Shown: one piece after another, positions 1-6,984 of the stretch
Numbering within the stretch: position 1 is the stretch's first letter
Layout: each line of letters begins with the position of its first letter
Origin: an uncultured bacterium
Lineage (GTDB): Bacteria > Armatimonadota > UBA5829 > DSUL01
Assembly: GCA_937967775.1 (NCBI GenBank)
Contig: CALCJH010000403.1
Span: forward strand, 1-10,399
Direction of reading: 5' to 3'
Length of the DNA: 10,399 bases
Made by a program: the position numbers and the translations under genes
Notes under the pieces: model-generated
What the model saw: only the letters and a program-made list of their open reading frames with translations
Databases searched by the model: none
Told to the model about the DNA's origin: nothing

Positions 1-395
1 TGCATCAGCGACTGGCTGACCTTCCCCAGCGCTACCTCGCCCTTCGGGAGCAGCACCGCGCACTGGATGCCAGCCCTGGCCGAGTAGGCCGCCGCGGAGG
101 CCGCCGTGTTGCCGGTGGACGCGCAGATGACGGCCTTCGCCCCCTCCTCCACGGCCTTGGAGATGGCCATGGTCATCCCCCGGTCCTTGAAAGAGCCCGT
201 AGGATTCAGGCCCTCATACTTCACATAGACCGTGAGCTTCGGGTCAATGGCCCTGGCGAGCGCCGGGACGGGGATGAGCGGCGTATCCCCTTCCAGCAGC
301 GTTATGACCGGGGTGGCATCCGAGACCGGGAGCCACTCGCGATACTTCCTGATGATTCCCACGCGCTCGCCTGCGCGGTCCGCCAGCACTTTCAT
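1..395 (-). CDS. thrC: Threonine synthase, N-terminal part (cut by window edge)
   Basis: Threonine synthase converts O-phosphohomoserine to threonine with pyridoxal phosphate, the last step of the threonine pathway, in the cytoplasm. The 131 visible residues carry the fold-type II PLP signature: G-S-F-K-D-R-G at 67-73, with K70 as the Schiff-base lysine, and the phosphate-binding stretch [10 protein letters not shown] at 91-100. An N-terminal EGDTPLIP motif is typical of ThrC. The ATG at 395 is chosen because AGGAG lies 5 bases upstream, and the ATG 5 bases further up hits a stop at once. The gene follows hom after 14 bp, and its ribosome binding site lies just behind the hom stop, so translation is probably coupled. 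The C-terminal two thirds are outside the window. Threonine dehydratase shares the fold, but the hom neighbour favours ThrC. Confidence 0.95.
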   Translation of the reverse strand, partial: MKVLADRAGERVGIIRKYREWLPVSDATPVITLLEGDTPLIPVPALARAIDPKLTVYVKYEGLNPTGSFKDRGMTMAISKAVEEGAKAVICASTGNTAASAAAYSARAGIQCAVLLPKGEVALGKVSQSLM

Positions 396-409
396 TTCAT
401 CTCCTGAGG

Positions 410-1705
410 TCATTCCTCGACGCGGATGAACGCGCAGACCTGCTCCACCACCGGCAGCCGCTCTATCTTCTCCAGAGCGTCCCGGAGGCTCTTCTCCCGC
501 ACCCCGTGGGTCAGGAAGATGATCTCCGCCACTCCCTCGTGGGAATCCTTCTGGATGACCGCCGCAATGGAAACGCCCTCCGCGCCGAACTCCGACGCGA
601 TGGCCGCCAGCACGCCCGGAGCATCCTTCACCCGCATCCTGACATAGTATCGGGCCGTTATGTCGTCGGCTGGAAGCACGGGCAGGTCCCGGAACTCCGG
701 GCAACGCAGACGCCCGCAGGAACCCGCGCGGATGTTCCGGGCAATCTCGATGATGTCTCCAACCACAGCGCTCCCTGCCGCGAGCCCGCCCGCTCCTGGC
801 CCGAAAAACATGGTATCGCCCACCGCGTTGCCCGTCACATAGATGGCATTGTTCACTCCGGCGACTGACGCAATGGGATGGCTGAACGGGACAAGAGTGG
901 GATGCACGCGCGCTTCGATGCGGCCGTCAATGCGCCGTGCGATGGCCAGCAGCTTGACCCCGTATCCCAGCTCGCGCGCGTACTCGATATCCTGCGGAAC
1001 AAGGCGAGTGATCCCCTCGCACAGGATCTGCTCCACCTGCACCCGTGCCTGGAACCCCAGCGAAGCCAGAATCGTGAGCTTATAGCGGGCATCGAAGCCC
1101 TCGACGTCGTTCGTGGGATCGGCTTCGGCGTATCCGAGTTCCTGAGCCTCCCGGAGTACAGAGGGCAGATCTCCGCCACCGGAGGCCATTGCGGTCAGGA
1201 TGTAATTCGTGGTCCCGTTGACGATGCCCAGGATGCGCTCCACCCGGTTCCCGGCCAGCCCCACCCGGAGCGGAGAGATGATAGGAATGCCGCCCCCGAC
1301 GCTCGCCTCGAAATAGAAGTCGCAGCCATTCTCCTCCGCCAGCCGCAGCAGCTCGGGCCCCTGACGGGCCAGCAGCTCTTTGTTGGCGGTGACCACGTGC
1401 TTGCCCGCAGTAAGGGCCTGCCGGACGATTTCCGCAGCCACGCCCACACCGCCAATGAGCTCACAGACGATCTGCACATCCGGGGACTCCAGAACCTGCC
1501 GGGCGTCGGAGACAAGTTGCACCCCGGGGCCCACCCGCCCTGCAAGCTCAGCCGCGCGGATATCCGCCACCATGCGCGGCTCTACCGGAACACCCACCTG
1601 CCGGGCAATGGTGGGCGCATTGTCCCTCAGGATGGTGTAGGTTCCCTGCCCTACCGTCCCGAAACCGATGATCCCCACCCCGACGGGAGCGTCTGTATGA
1701 CTCAA
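410..1705 (-). CDS. hom: Homoserine dehydrogenase with C-terminal ACT domain
   Basis: This enzyme reduces aspartate semialdehyde to homoserine with NAD(P)H, at the branch to threonine and methionine. The 431 residues match the usual monofunctional length. An N-terminal Rossmann motif GFGTVGQG is at 14-21. The catalytic region has ANKELLA (K109), EASVGGGIP (133-141) and the family signature [15 protein letters not shown] at 195-209, with D205 and K209. Residues about 355-425 form an ACT domain ([16 protein letters not shown]), which normally gives feedback inhibition by threonine. The start is a TTG at 1703-1705: no ATG or GTG lies before the Rossmann strand in a sensible place, and GGAGAG sits 8 bases upstream. 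It begins 4 bp after the accB stop and is followed 14 bp later by thrC, so all three probably share one transcript. Confidence 0.96.
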   Translation of the reverse strand: MSHTDAPVGVGIIGFGTVGQGTYTILRDNAPTIARQVGVPVEPRMVADIRAAELAGRVGPGVQLVSDARQVLESPDVQIVCELIGGVGVAAEIVRQALTAGKHVVTANKELLARQGPELLRLAEENGCDFYFEASVGGGIPIISPLRVGLAGNRVERILGIVNGTTNYILTAMASGGGDLPSVLREAQELGYAEADPTNDVEGFDARYKLTILASLGFQARVQVEQILCEGITRLVPQDIEYARELGYGVKLLAIARRIDGRIEARVHPTLVPFSHPIASVAGVNNAIYVTGNAVGDTMFFGPGAGGLAAGSAVVGDIIEIARNIRAGSCGRLRCPEFRDLPVLPADDITARYYVRMRVKDAPGVLAAIASEFGAEGVSIAAVIQKDSHEGVAEIIFLTHGVREKSLRDALEKIERLPVVEQVCAFIRVEE

Positions 1706-1709
1706 CTGC

Positions 1710-2207
1710 TCAGCTCTCCAGATCCTCGACGGGCTCGACGAACATCAGAGGCTCGTCAGCCTGCACCAGTTTGCCGCTCTCGGCCACGATCTCAACAATC
1801 CGCCCCGCCACCTCGGCCGGCACCTCGCTGAAGACCTTCATAGCCTCGATGAGGCCGATGGTCTGCCCTGCTGTAATGACGTCTCCGACCTCCACGAACG
1901 GCGGAGCATCCGGCGACGGAGCGCGGTAGAAGACACCGGTCATGGGCGCAGGGAGAGGGACGCCCCGCGTGCAGACTGGAGCATCCTGAGCGGGCTGGGG
2001 CCGGGGCGCGCGGGGCTTGCGCGCGGGACGAGGCGGGGCCGGAGCGGCGGGTACCGCCGGATCCGCCACCGGCACGGCGGCCAGGGCGTGTCCACGGATG
2101 GTGATCGAAAGCGATCCCTCGCTGACCGTGAGCTCCTCAAGCCCGTAGCGCTCGGCGATGGATATCAGCTTACCGATCTGCTCTAAGTCTATTCTGGCGG
2201 CAGGCAT
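1710..2207 (-). CDS. accB: Biotin carboxyl carrier protein of acetyl-CoA carboxylase
   Basis: AccB carries biotin between the biotin carboxylase and carboxyltransferase parts of acetyl-CoA carboxylase, the first committed step of fatty acid synthesis. The 165 residues show the three standard parts. An N-terminal segment at 5-38 (IDLEQIGKLISIAERYGLEE) is followed by a Pro/Ala/Arg-rich flexible linker at about 45-78. The biotinyl domain at about 84-158 has the AccB-type thumb APMTGVFYRAPSPDAPPF and the biotinylation site EAMKVF, where K124 is the acceptor. The usual second Met of A-M-K-M is Val here. The ATG at 2207 has only a distant G-rich stretch (GGGGGGA) upstream, so the ribosome binding site is weak. 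accC is not adjacent; the next genes are hom and thrC, an unusual partnership. Confidence 0.94.
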   Translation of the reverse strand: MPAARIDLEQIGKLISIAERYGLEELTVSEGSLSITIRGHALAAVPVADPAVPAAPAPPRPARKPRAPRPQPAQDAPVCTRGVPLPAPMTGVFYRAPSPDAPPFVEVGDVITAGQTIGLIEAMKVFSEVPAEVAGRIVEIVAESGKLVQADEPLMFVEPVEDLES

Positions 2208-2283
2208 CGTGTTCTAGGTATCCCCCCTGTCTGCGGCTGGCCCGGATGGCCTTCCCGGCGCGCGGCGGCACCCTCCGGCGGGG

Positions 2284-2312
2284 ATTATATCCGCAATGGA
2301 GCGGCCTTGAGG
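2284..2312 (-). promoter_or_regulatory. Candidate promoter of the accB-hom-thrC operon
   Basis: A perfect -10 hexamer TATAAT reads on the minus strand at 2289-2284 in otherwise very GC-rich DNA, about 75 bases before the accB start. With a 17-base spacer the -35 would be CCTCAA at 2312-2307, a poor match, so the promoter may need an activator or use other contacts. The -10 box sits inside a short inverted repeat, GGAT-ATA-ATCC. The rest of the lacI-accB gap (2208-2340) holds only a short hairpin, GGTGG-CAC-CCACC at 2319-2331, without a T tract, so readthrough from lacI remains possible. Confidence 0.45.
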
Positions 2313-2340
2313 CAGGCGGGTGGCACCCACCGGACCGTGT

Positions 2341-3468
2341 TCAGGCGTCGTCCGGCGGCAACAGCTGAACGGGACGGCGCACGGCTGGCGTAGATTCGCG
2401 CTCCATCAGGATGGGCCGCAAACGCACTGTGACCGCCTCATCGGCTCGTCCGCCCCCGATGCGGGACATCAGAAGCTTCACCGCCTCCCAGGCGATCTGC
2501 CGGGTGGGCTGCCGGATAGTGGTGAGACGCGGAGTGACGAAGCTGGAAACATCCAGATCATCATAGCCCGTCACGGCGATATCCTCCGGCACGCGCAGTC
2601 CGCGGGACCGGCAGGCGAAGAGCGCCCCGATGGCCACGTGGTCGTTCATCCCCACCAGCGCATCCACCATTCCGCCGGAATCCAGGAACTCGGACACGCA
2701 AAAGGAGCCGTAGTCCTCCAGCGGCTCCCAGTAGCGCTCCCGCCCGATCCGCACCACCTCCACTCCGCATTGCTTCGCGATGTCGCAGACACCCTCGATG
2801 CGCTCCCGGATGGATGTGGACATAAATGACTCGTCCAGCGGCATGATCAGTCCTATGCGCCGTCGTCCGGCCGCCACCAGATGGTCTCCGATCAGCTGCC
2901 CGGCAAGTCGGTGATCGGTCATCACCGCGTCGGCGGAGACGGATGGCACCGTCCGGTCCAGAAAGACAAAGGGGAAGCCTCCCCGGCGGAGCCTCTCGAA
3001 CTGAGCGGCGTTCGCCGAGCTGCTGGAGGGTGCCACAAGCAGGCCGTCCACGCGCTTCTCCCGCAGAAGCCCCAAGTGCTCCGTCTCCAGCTCGGCGTTG
3101 CCGCCCGAACAACAGAGCAGGAGGTTGAACCCCTGACTGGATGCAGCTTCCTCGATGGCGGCCAGCAGGGTGGCATAGAACGAGTTGGAGACCCCATTCG
3201 TGACAACGCCCAGGGTTCCCGTCCTCTGACGGCGCAGGGATCGCGCGAGGGTATTGGGGGTGTAATCCAGCTCCGCCGCAATGGCCAGAATCCGGGCTCG
3301 GGTCTTGGGGCTGACCCGTCCGCTGCCTGTCAGGGCACGGTGAACGGTCGTCTTAGAAACCCCCACCCTGGCCGCGATCTCTTTCATGCCCGGGCTGTTG
3401 ACGTCTTCAGCCGGCCGCCCGGCGGCGGAGGCGTCCGGAACGCCTGTTCCCGGTTTTTTCCTTCTCAA
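2341..3468 (-). CDS. LacI-family transcriptional repressor
   Basis: This is a sugar-responsive DNA-binding repressor, probably controlling the neighbouring glycosidase locus (inference). With the TTG start at 3468 it has 375 residues. The helix-turn-helix spans about 28-47 (MKEIAARVGVSKTTVHRAL), the hinge helix follows with TLARSLRR, and the rest is a periplasmic-binding-protein-like effector domain from LGVVTNGVSNSFYATLL to the conserved AVTGYDDLDVSSFVTPRLTT near the end. TTG 3468 is preferred because GGGAGG lies about 10 bases upstream, and because starting at ATG 3387 would remove the few residues that precede helix 1 in LacI proteins and has no ribosome binding site. That choice gives a Pro/Gly/Ala-rich 27-residue extension; the ATG start would give 348 residues. 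The recognition region reads T-V-H-R-A-L where most relatives have T-V-S-R-A-L. Confidence 0.93.
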   Translation of the reverse strand: MRRKKPGTGVPDASAAGRPAEDVNSPGMKEIAARVGVSKTTVHRALTGSGRVSPKTRARILAIAAELDYTPNTLARSLRRQRTGTLGVVTNGVSNSFYATLLAAIEEAASSQGFNLLLCCSGGNAELETEHLGLLREKRVDGLLVAPSSSSANAAQFERLRRGGFPFVFLDRTVPSVSADAVMTDHRLAGQLIGDHLVAAGRRRIGLIMPLDESFMSTSIRERIEGVCDIAKQCGVEVVRIGRERYWEPLEDYGSFCVSEFLDSGGMVDALVGMNDHVAIGALFACRSRGLRVPEDIAVTGYDDLDVSSFVTPRLTTIRQPTRQIAWEAVKLLMSRIGGGRADEAVTVRLRPILMERESTPAVRRPVQLLPPDDA

Positions 3469-3595
3469 GGTTTGGATACCTCCCGGTGCGCCCGCCCTTC
3501 TTTGGACGGGACTGAGGAGAGATGCGCTCTCCGGCCGGCAAGATATCCGCGCCGGCAAGCGCCAGCGGGCCGCACGGAGGCAGCGGCCCGCAATC

Positions 3596-3624
3596 ATTCT
3601 AGCACGCCCGGCCGGCGGTGACAC
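3596..3624 (-). promoter_or_regulatory. Candidate extended -10 promoter of the lacI gene
   Basis: On the minus strand TAGAAT (3601-3596) is preceded by TGC, giving an extended -10 element. A weak -35, GTGTCA (3624-3619), lies 17 bases upstream. A transcript from here would have a leader of about 120 bases to the TTG start at 3468. The 20 bp imperfect palindrome at 3628-3647 lies immediately upstream of this promoter. Confidence 0.4.
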
Positions 3625-3627
3625 GCG

Positions 3628-3647
3628 GCGCAAACGCGCGTTAGCGC
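3628..3647. promoter_or_regulatory. 20 bp CG-centred imperfect palindrome upstream of lacI (candidate operator)
   Basis: GCGCAAACGCGCGTTAGCGC matches its reverse complement at 18 of 20 positions and is centred on CpG at 3637/3638. LacI-family proteins with a Leu-Ala hinge helix typically bind palindromes with a central CG, so this could be an autoregulatory site. It overlaps the stop codon of the upstream membrane protein gene (3641-3643) and lies just above the -35 of the candidate lacI promoter. It could instead be a chance structure in GC-rich DNA. Confidence 0.35.
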
Positions 3648-4807
3648 ACGGCAGCGTCGTCGAACCAGCACTCCCCCCCGTGCGCGCTCAGAGTCATCCG
3701 CAGAAAGGCGCATCCGCCAGGCATGCTGAAGTCTACGAACAGGCGCAACCATTCCCCTCCCGCAAATCTGCCCGAATCGGAATGCTCCGCAATCAGACGT
3801 CCCTCACGGTCGAAGCAGGAGATGCTCAGGCTGCCCTGACAACCCGCAGGCGACAGTACGTAAACCTGCGCCGCGGTTCGGGTTCCGGGGGGGCCGGAGG
3901 GGCTGTAGTCTTGCTGCGCCACGTCAGACAACCCTTCCCTCGGCCGAGGGGCAGCCTTCAGGGAGCATTCCCCGGTCCGGCTGACGGACGCATCCACGAC
4001 GGCCCCCTCCGCAAGAGCCCATCTCTGCGGCAGTCCCGCCGCGGTCAAGTTTTCAAAAGAGCCGTTCTTGAACTTGCCGGGCGGTGACGGGTGCCGCCCC
4101 GCACCCGGGTCCCAGGCTTCCTCTGCGATGGCGCGGACGGTGTCGAACCAGACGGTCCCGCGCCCTTCAACAACCAGCTGCACAATAGCGGAGCCCGCTC
4201 CGGGGGGCACTCGCGCAACGCTCCTGAGGGTCTTCCAATCCGAGGTTCCGGTCAGCGAGGAAGTCTGCGGCTCTGCGAGGGGCCCGCTGCCGTCGGGCGC
4301 AAAGAATGCCATACGTGCGAACGCGCGCCCGCGGAGCCCGCGGGCCCTGGCATGACACTCCAGGTGGACCCGATCTGAAAGGGGAACGCGGGCGAGGAAC
4401 GTCTCCGCAATGACCGCGCCCCCGTCGGCGGAGGACATCCGGAGCGCAAAGCGGCCTGTCTCACTCTCCGCCGGATCCCGGACCACCGTGCCCCTGCCTC
4501 CCGCAAACCAGTACGCGGCCCCGTCGGCCCCGTCGGAAGTCTCGAAGCCGGAGTTCAGAACCAGATTTACTCCCCGCGCCGGAGCGCGGAGATCCCGCGA
4601 CGACCAGACAACATAGAGATGGGCGAGCAACGGGGCGGCCAACGCGGCCAGGGTCAGGGTAAGCAACGCGGCTGTAAGCCCGCGCGAGGCGTGATGCTGC
4701 TTCAACGGCGAGGGTGGAGCCACGATCCGCGGCCGCGGCGAGCCGGCGGCCGCAGCTTGGCCGTGGCAGCGTGGAGAAGAAAGCGAGGACCGGTCCGGAG
4801 CGCTCAT
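3641..4807 (-). CDS. Membrane-anchored protein with two carbohydrate-binding-like modules
   Basis: I do not recognise a named family for the whole protein of 388 residues. It begins with about 42 polar, Pro/Arg/Ser-rich residues, then one hydrophobic segment (LTAALLTLTLAALAAPLLAHLYV, about 45-67) and a long remainder, which fits a type II membrane anchor with an external C-terminus. The outer part has two similar modules of about 145 residues. The first runs from NLVLNSGFE to VWFDTVRAI (about 81-228) and the second from FKNGSFENL to the C-terminal CWFDDAAVR (about 246-388). An N-G-x-F-E opening and a W-F-D-D-style closing strand are hallmarks of CBM4/9-type jelly-roll domains, so sugar or cell-wall binding is likely but unproven. 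No catalytic domain is visible. The start is uncertain: ATG 4807 and TTG 4813 both lack a clear ribosome binding site. It is divergent from the GH4 gene and upstream of lacI. Confidence 0.8.
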   Translation of the reverse strand: MSAPDRSSLSSPRCHGQAAAAGSPRPRIVAPPSPLKQHHASRGLTAALLTLTLAALAAPLLAHLYVVWSSRDLRAPARGVNLVLNSGFETSDGADGAAYWFAGGRGTVVRDPAESETGRFALRMSSADGGAVIAETFLARVPLSDRVHLECHARARGLRGRAFARMAFFAPDGSGPLAEPQTSSLTGTSDWKTLRSVARVPPGAGSAIVQLVVEGRGTVWFDTVRAIAEEAWDPGAGRHPSPPGKFKNGSFENLTAAGLPQRWALAEGAVVDASVSRTGECSLKAAPRPREGLSDVAQQDYSPSGPPGTRTAAQVYVLSPAGCQGSLSISCFDREGRLIAEHSDSGRFAGGEWLRLFVDFSMPGGCAFLRMTLSAHGGECWFDDAAVR

Positions 4808-4945
4808 TTTCAATACGATTTTCGGGATCCAGCCGCCAGGGATTGAGGGTGCGCGCAGTCACCGGCGCGTGCTGGCGAAAAACCAGTGGATAATCTCCGC
4901 AGGAGATGAACCCTGACAGGTCAAAGGGCTGACGCGGAGCGCCGG

Positions 4946-4963
4946 GGAAGCGCCGGCGCTTCC
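4946..4963. promoter_or_regulatory. 18 bp perfect palindrome upstream of the GH4 gene (candidate LacI operator)
   Basis: GGAAGCGCCGGCGCTTCC is a perfect palindrome centred on CpG at 4954/4955, 33 bases before the proposed glycosidase start. Its size, symmetry and central CG fit LacI-family operators, and a LacI-family gene lies about 1.5 kb away. It sits between the divergent glycosidase and anchored-protein genes, so one bound dimer could affect both. The sequence can also fold as a stem in RNA, and no experiment links it to the regulator. Confidence 0.45.
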
Positions 4964-4983
4964 GCCCAGAATCAAGCAGACAC

Positions 4984-4988
4984 GGAGG
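4984..4988 (+). promoter_or_regulatory. Shine-Dalgarno GGAGG that points to an ATT start
   Basis: GGAGG is spaced 8 bases from ATT at 4997, the codon that gives the glycosidase its normal N-terminus. It is the main evidence for a non-ATG start there. A second purine-rich site, AGGAG at 4901-4905, stands 7 bases before an in-frame CTG at 4913, which would instead add 28 residues. Confidence 0.55.
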
Positions 4989-4996
4989 ACACGGCC

Positions 4997-6325
4997 ATTT
5001 CCAGACAGATCGCATTCATCGGAGCAGGGAGCTTCGGATTCACCCGGGGGCTGGTGCGGGACATCCTGACCTTCCCGGCGCTCTCGGACGCCACGCTGGC
5101 GCTGATGGACATTGATAAGGAGCGGCTGGATTTCATCACGACCGCCGTCAACCGGATCATCGAGGCGGGAAACTACCCTGCGAAGGTCATCTCCACCCTT
5201 GACCGGCGAGAGGCTCTGGACGGAGCGGACGGTGTGGTCTGCACCATCCTGCAGGGAGGGGTGGACGTCTTCCGCAGCGACATCGAGATCCCCAAGAAAT
5301 ACGGCGTGGACATCAACGTGGGAGACACCCGCGGACCGTCGGGGATCTTCCGGGCGCTCAGGACTATCCCGGTGATGCTGGATATCTGCCGGGATATCGA
5401 GGAGCTGTGTCCGGACGCCCTGCTGCTGAACTACACGAACCCGATGGCGATGCTGTGCCGGGCGATGCTGGGAGAGACCCGTGTGAAGCTGACCGGCCTG
5501 TGCCACAGCGTGCAGGGAACCGCGATGATGCTGGCCCGGTGGATCGGGGCGCCGTTCGAGGAGATCACCTATCTTTGCGCCGGCATCAATCATCAGGCGT
5601 GGTATTTGGACTTCCGGTGGAACGGGAAGGACGCATATCCCTTGATCCGGAAGGCCGTGGAGACCCGGCCGGAGATCTACAACGAAGAGCAGGTGCGAAA
5701 CGAGATGTTCCTGCACCTGGACTACTACGTCACGGAATCCAGCGGGCACAACTCCGAATACAATGCGTGGTTCCGCAAGCGGCCCGATCTCATCGAGAAG
5801 TATTGCACGCACGGCACCGGATGGAACCCCGGGCATTACGCATACATCCTGAACGAATACCAGAAGGTGGCGGATACCTGGCGGGACCATATCCGGGAGC
5901 AGCTGGAGGCTCCGGTGCGCCTGGAGCGGGGGCACGAGTATGCCGCCAGCATCTTCAACGCGGTCATCGGCGACGGGGAGATGTTCGAGTTCAACGGCAA
6001 CGTGCTGAATAACGGACTGATAGACAACCTGCCGCAAGGATGCTGCGTGGAGGTGCCGGTGCTGGCGTCCCGCCGCGGTCTGAACCCGATGAAGGTTGGG
6101 CCGCTGCCGCCGCAGCTGGCTCTGCTGAACAGCATAAGCGCCCAGTGCGAGGAGCTTGCGGTCCAGGGGGCAATCGAAGGCGACCGCCGGAAGGTCTTCC
6201 ACGCTATCTGCTACGATCCTCTGACCTCCGCGGTTCTCAGCCTGGCGGAGATCCGGCAGATGGTGGACGAGATGTTCGAGGCCAATCGGGGCTGGCTTCC
6301 GCAGTTCGGAATGGGCCCTCAGTAG
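4997..6325 (+). CDS. GH4 family NAD-dependent glycosidase (alpha-galactosidase/alpha-glucosidase type)
   Basis: GH4 enzymes cleave glycosides by an NAD+- and Mn2+-dependent oxidation-elimination mechanism in the cytoplasm. The 442 residues match the family length. The N-terminal Rossmann motif is [11 protein letters not shown] (about 6-16), followed by [42 protein letters not shown] and [17 protein letters not shown]169 and H199 are the expected metal ligands. The C-H-S-V form of the Cys motif is found in alpha-galactosidases (MelA) and alpha-glucosidases (AglA), whereas phospho-glycosidases have CDMP or CNVP, so the substrate is probably an unphosphorylated alpha-galactoside or alpha-glucoside. 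No in-frame ATG, GTG or TTG precedes the Rossmann motif; the GTG at 5054 would remove it. I place the start at ATT 4997, preceded by GGAGG. Transcription is likely LacI-controlled and ends at the hairpin at 6353-6380. Confidence 0.93.
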   Translation: MSRQIAFIGAGSFGFTRGLVRDILTFPALSDATLALMDIDKERLDFITTAVNRIIEAGNYPAKVISTLDRREALDGADGVVCTILQGGVDVFRSDIEIPKKYGVDINVGDTRGPSGIFRALRTIPVMLDICRDIEELCPDALLLNYTNPMAMLCRAMLGETRVKLTGLCHSVQGTAMMLARWIGAPFEEITYLCAGINHQAWYLDFRWNGKDAYPLIRKAVETRPEIYNEEQVRNEMFLHLDYYVTESSGHNSEYNAWFRKRPDLIEKYCTHGTGWNPGHYAYILNEYQKVADTWRDHIREQLEAPVRLERGHEYAASIFNAVIGDGEMFEFNGNVLNNGLIDNLPQGCCVEVPVLASRRGLNPMKVGPLPPQLALLNSISAQCEELAVQGAIEGDRRKVFHAICYDPLTSAVLSLAEIRQMVDEMFEANRGWLPQFGMGPQ

Positions 6326-6723
6326 CGGAAGATTTTCGGCGGAGGAAGACGGACGGAGCGCCCCAGGCGCTCCGTTTCTTGCACTACAGCCTGTTCGCTC
6401 CAATTGGGATGCGCGATGTGGAGAAGCTCATGCACGATGTCTTCCGGGGAGAGGCGGCGGGTGTGGTAGATAACGGGTGGCGACTCGGAAAGCACCACCC
6501 CGACCAGGGAGCATCCCGGACGGCCTCTGTCGTCCGTCACCTGGAACGGACTGATCCTCTCCAGGCGGACTGACTGCTTCACGCCGAGCAGCATCCGCCA
6601 CTCCTCCAGGCAACGACGCGCCCGCGCATCCGGCATCGGCGCGGTCCAGCCCGGGGCGTTGGAGGGACGGCGATGCCTTCTCCGGAAGGTGCGCCCTGCG
6701 GCGCTACGCGTCTTCCGGCACAT
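6319..6723 (-). CDS. Small putative zinc metallopeptidase (HExxH)
   Basis: The 134-residue protein has a canonical HELLH zinc motif at 98-102 in the context [19 protein letters not shown], with E116 as a possible third ligand (HExxH-x13-E, gluzincin-like). H98 and H102 would bind zinc and E99 would activate water. The size suggests a minimal peptidase domain; no signal peptide or membrane segment is seen, so it is probably cytoplasmic. I cannot name the substrate or the exact family. The start at ATG 6723 overlaps the upstream gene by 20 bp and has AAGGG 4 bases before it. ATG 6636 is an alternative that removes 29 Arg-rich residues and avoids the overlap. Its 3' end overlaps the convergent glycosidase gene by 7 bp and contains that gene's terminator. 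Confidence 0.72.
   Translation of the reverse strand: MCRKTRSAAGRTFRRRHRRPSNAPGWTAPMPDARARRCLEEWRMLLGVKQSVRLERISPFQVTDDRGRPGCSLVGVVLSESPPVIYHTRRLSPEDIVHELLHIAHPNWSEQAVVQETERLGRSVRLPPPKIFRY
6353..6380 (+). terminator. Rho-independent terminator of the GH4 gene
   Basis: A 10 bp perfect stem, ACGGAGCGCC / GGCGCTCCGT with a CCA loop, is followed by TTCTT. It starts 28 bases after the glycosidase stop. The whole hairpin also lies within the coding sequence of the opposing metallopeptidase gene, where it encodes residues around ETERLGRSV. Confidence 0.85.
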
Positions 6724-6901
6724 TCAGCCCTTCGTAGACCTCACGGCTCACGAACTTGAACAGGCGGGATCCTCCCTCCTGCGCCGTGACGGCATAGCGA
6801 ACCTGTGTTCCCCGTGCGGTGACCCGCTCGAACTTCTGTTTGCGGAGACGACCTTCCGGGACGTCCACTTTAGCACGCTTTTTTACGTCGTAGAACTCCA
6901 C
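6704..6901 (-). CDS. Small basic protein of unknown function
   Basis: This 65-residue protein is rich in Lys, Arg, Glu and Val and reads like a compact folded domain: MEFYDVKKRAKVDVPEG at the front, then KFERVTARGTQVRYAV, then RLFKFVSREVYEGL. It has no cysteines, signal peptide or membrane segment. I do not recognise a named family; the many basic residues could suit nucleic acid binding, but this is only a guess. The start is GTG at 6901, with AGGGG 9 bases upstream and a stop codon just above in the same frame. Its last 20 bases overlap the metallopeptidase start, which suggests translational coupling and a shared process. Confidence 0.68.
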   Translation of the reverse strand: MEFYDVKKRAKVDVPEGRLRKQKFERVTARGTQVRYAVTAQEGGSRLFKFVSREVYEGLNVPEDA

Positions 6902-6950
6902 GATGCATCACCCCTTCCCTTTTGCCGGCTTTCCGGCTGAATGGTTTCGG

Positions 6951-6975
6951 GGCGGGACCGATTCATGGTCCCGCC
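6951..6975 (-). terminator. Hairpin after the PEP-CTERM gene (candidate terminator)
   Basis: A perfect 9 bp stem, GGCGGGACC / GGTCCCGCC with a 7-base loop, lies 9 bases beyond the stop of the PEP-CTERM gene. A smaller hairpin, GCCGG-CTTT-CCGGC at 6924-6937, follows. There is no U tract on the minus strand, so it may act as a weak terminator or mRNA 3'-end protector, and some readthrough into the two small downstream genes is possible. Confidence 0.5.
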
Positions 6976-6984
6976 AGTCGTTAG

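Noticed and set aside
878..1831. A 317-codon open frame on the plus strand opposite hom
   Set aside because: It spans the antisense of hom and the end of accB with no domain pattern; a shadow of the real genes.
2881..3621. A 246-codon open frame on the plus strand opposite lacI
   Set aside because: No domain, compositionally odd, and fully antisense to a clear LacI-family gene.
3469..3633. A 55-residue further N-terminal extension of the LacI protein up to an ATG at 3633
   Set aside because: The added residues are Arg/Pro/Ala-rich without family similarity, they would cover the likely lacI promoter, and a good ribosome binding site supports the TTG at 3468.
4859..6403. A 514-codon open frame on the minus strand opposite the GH4 gene
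   Set aside because: It is antisense to a clear glycosidase, its product is His/Arg/Gln-rich with no recognisable domain, and such frames arise from strong GC bias at third codon positions.
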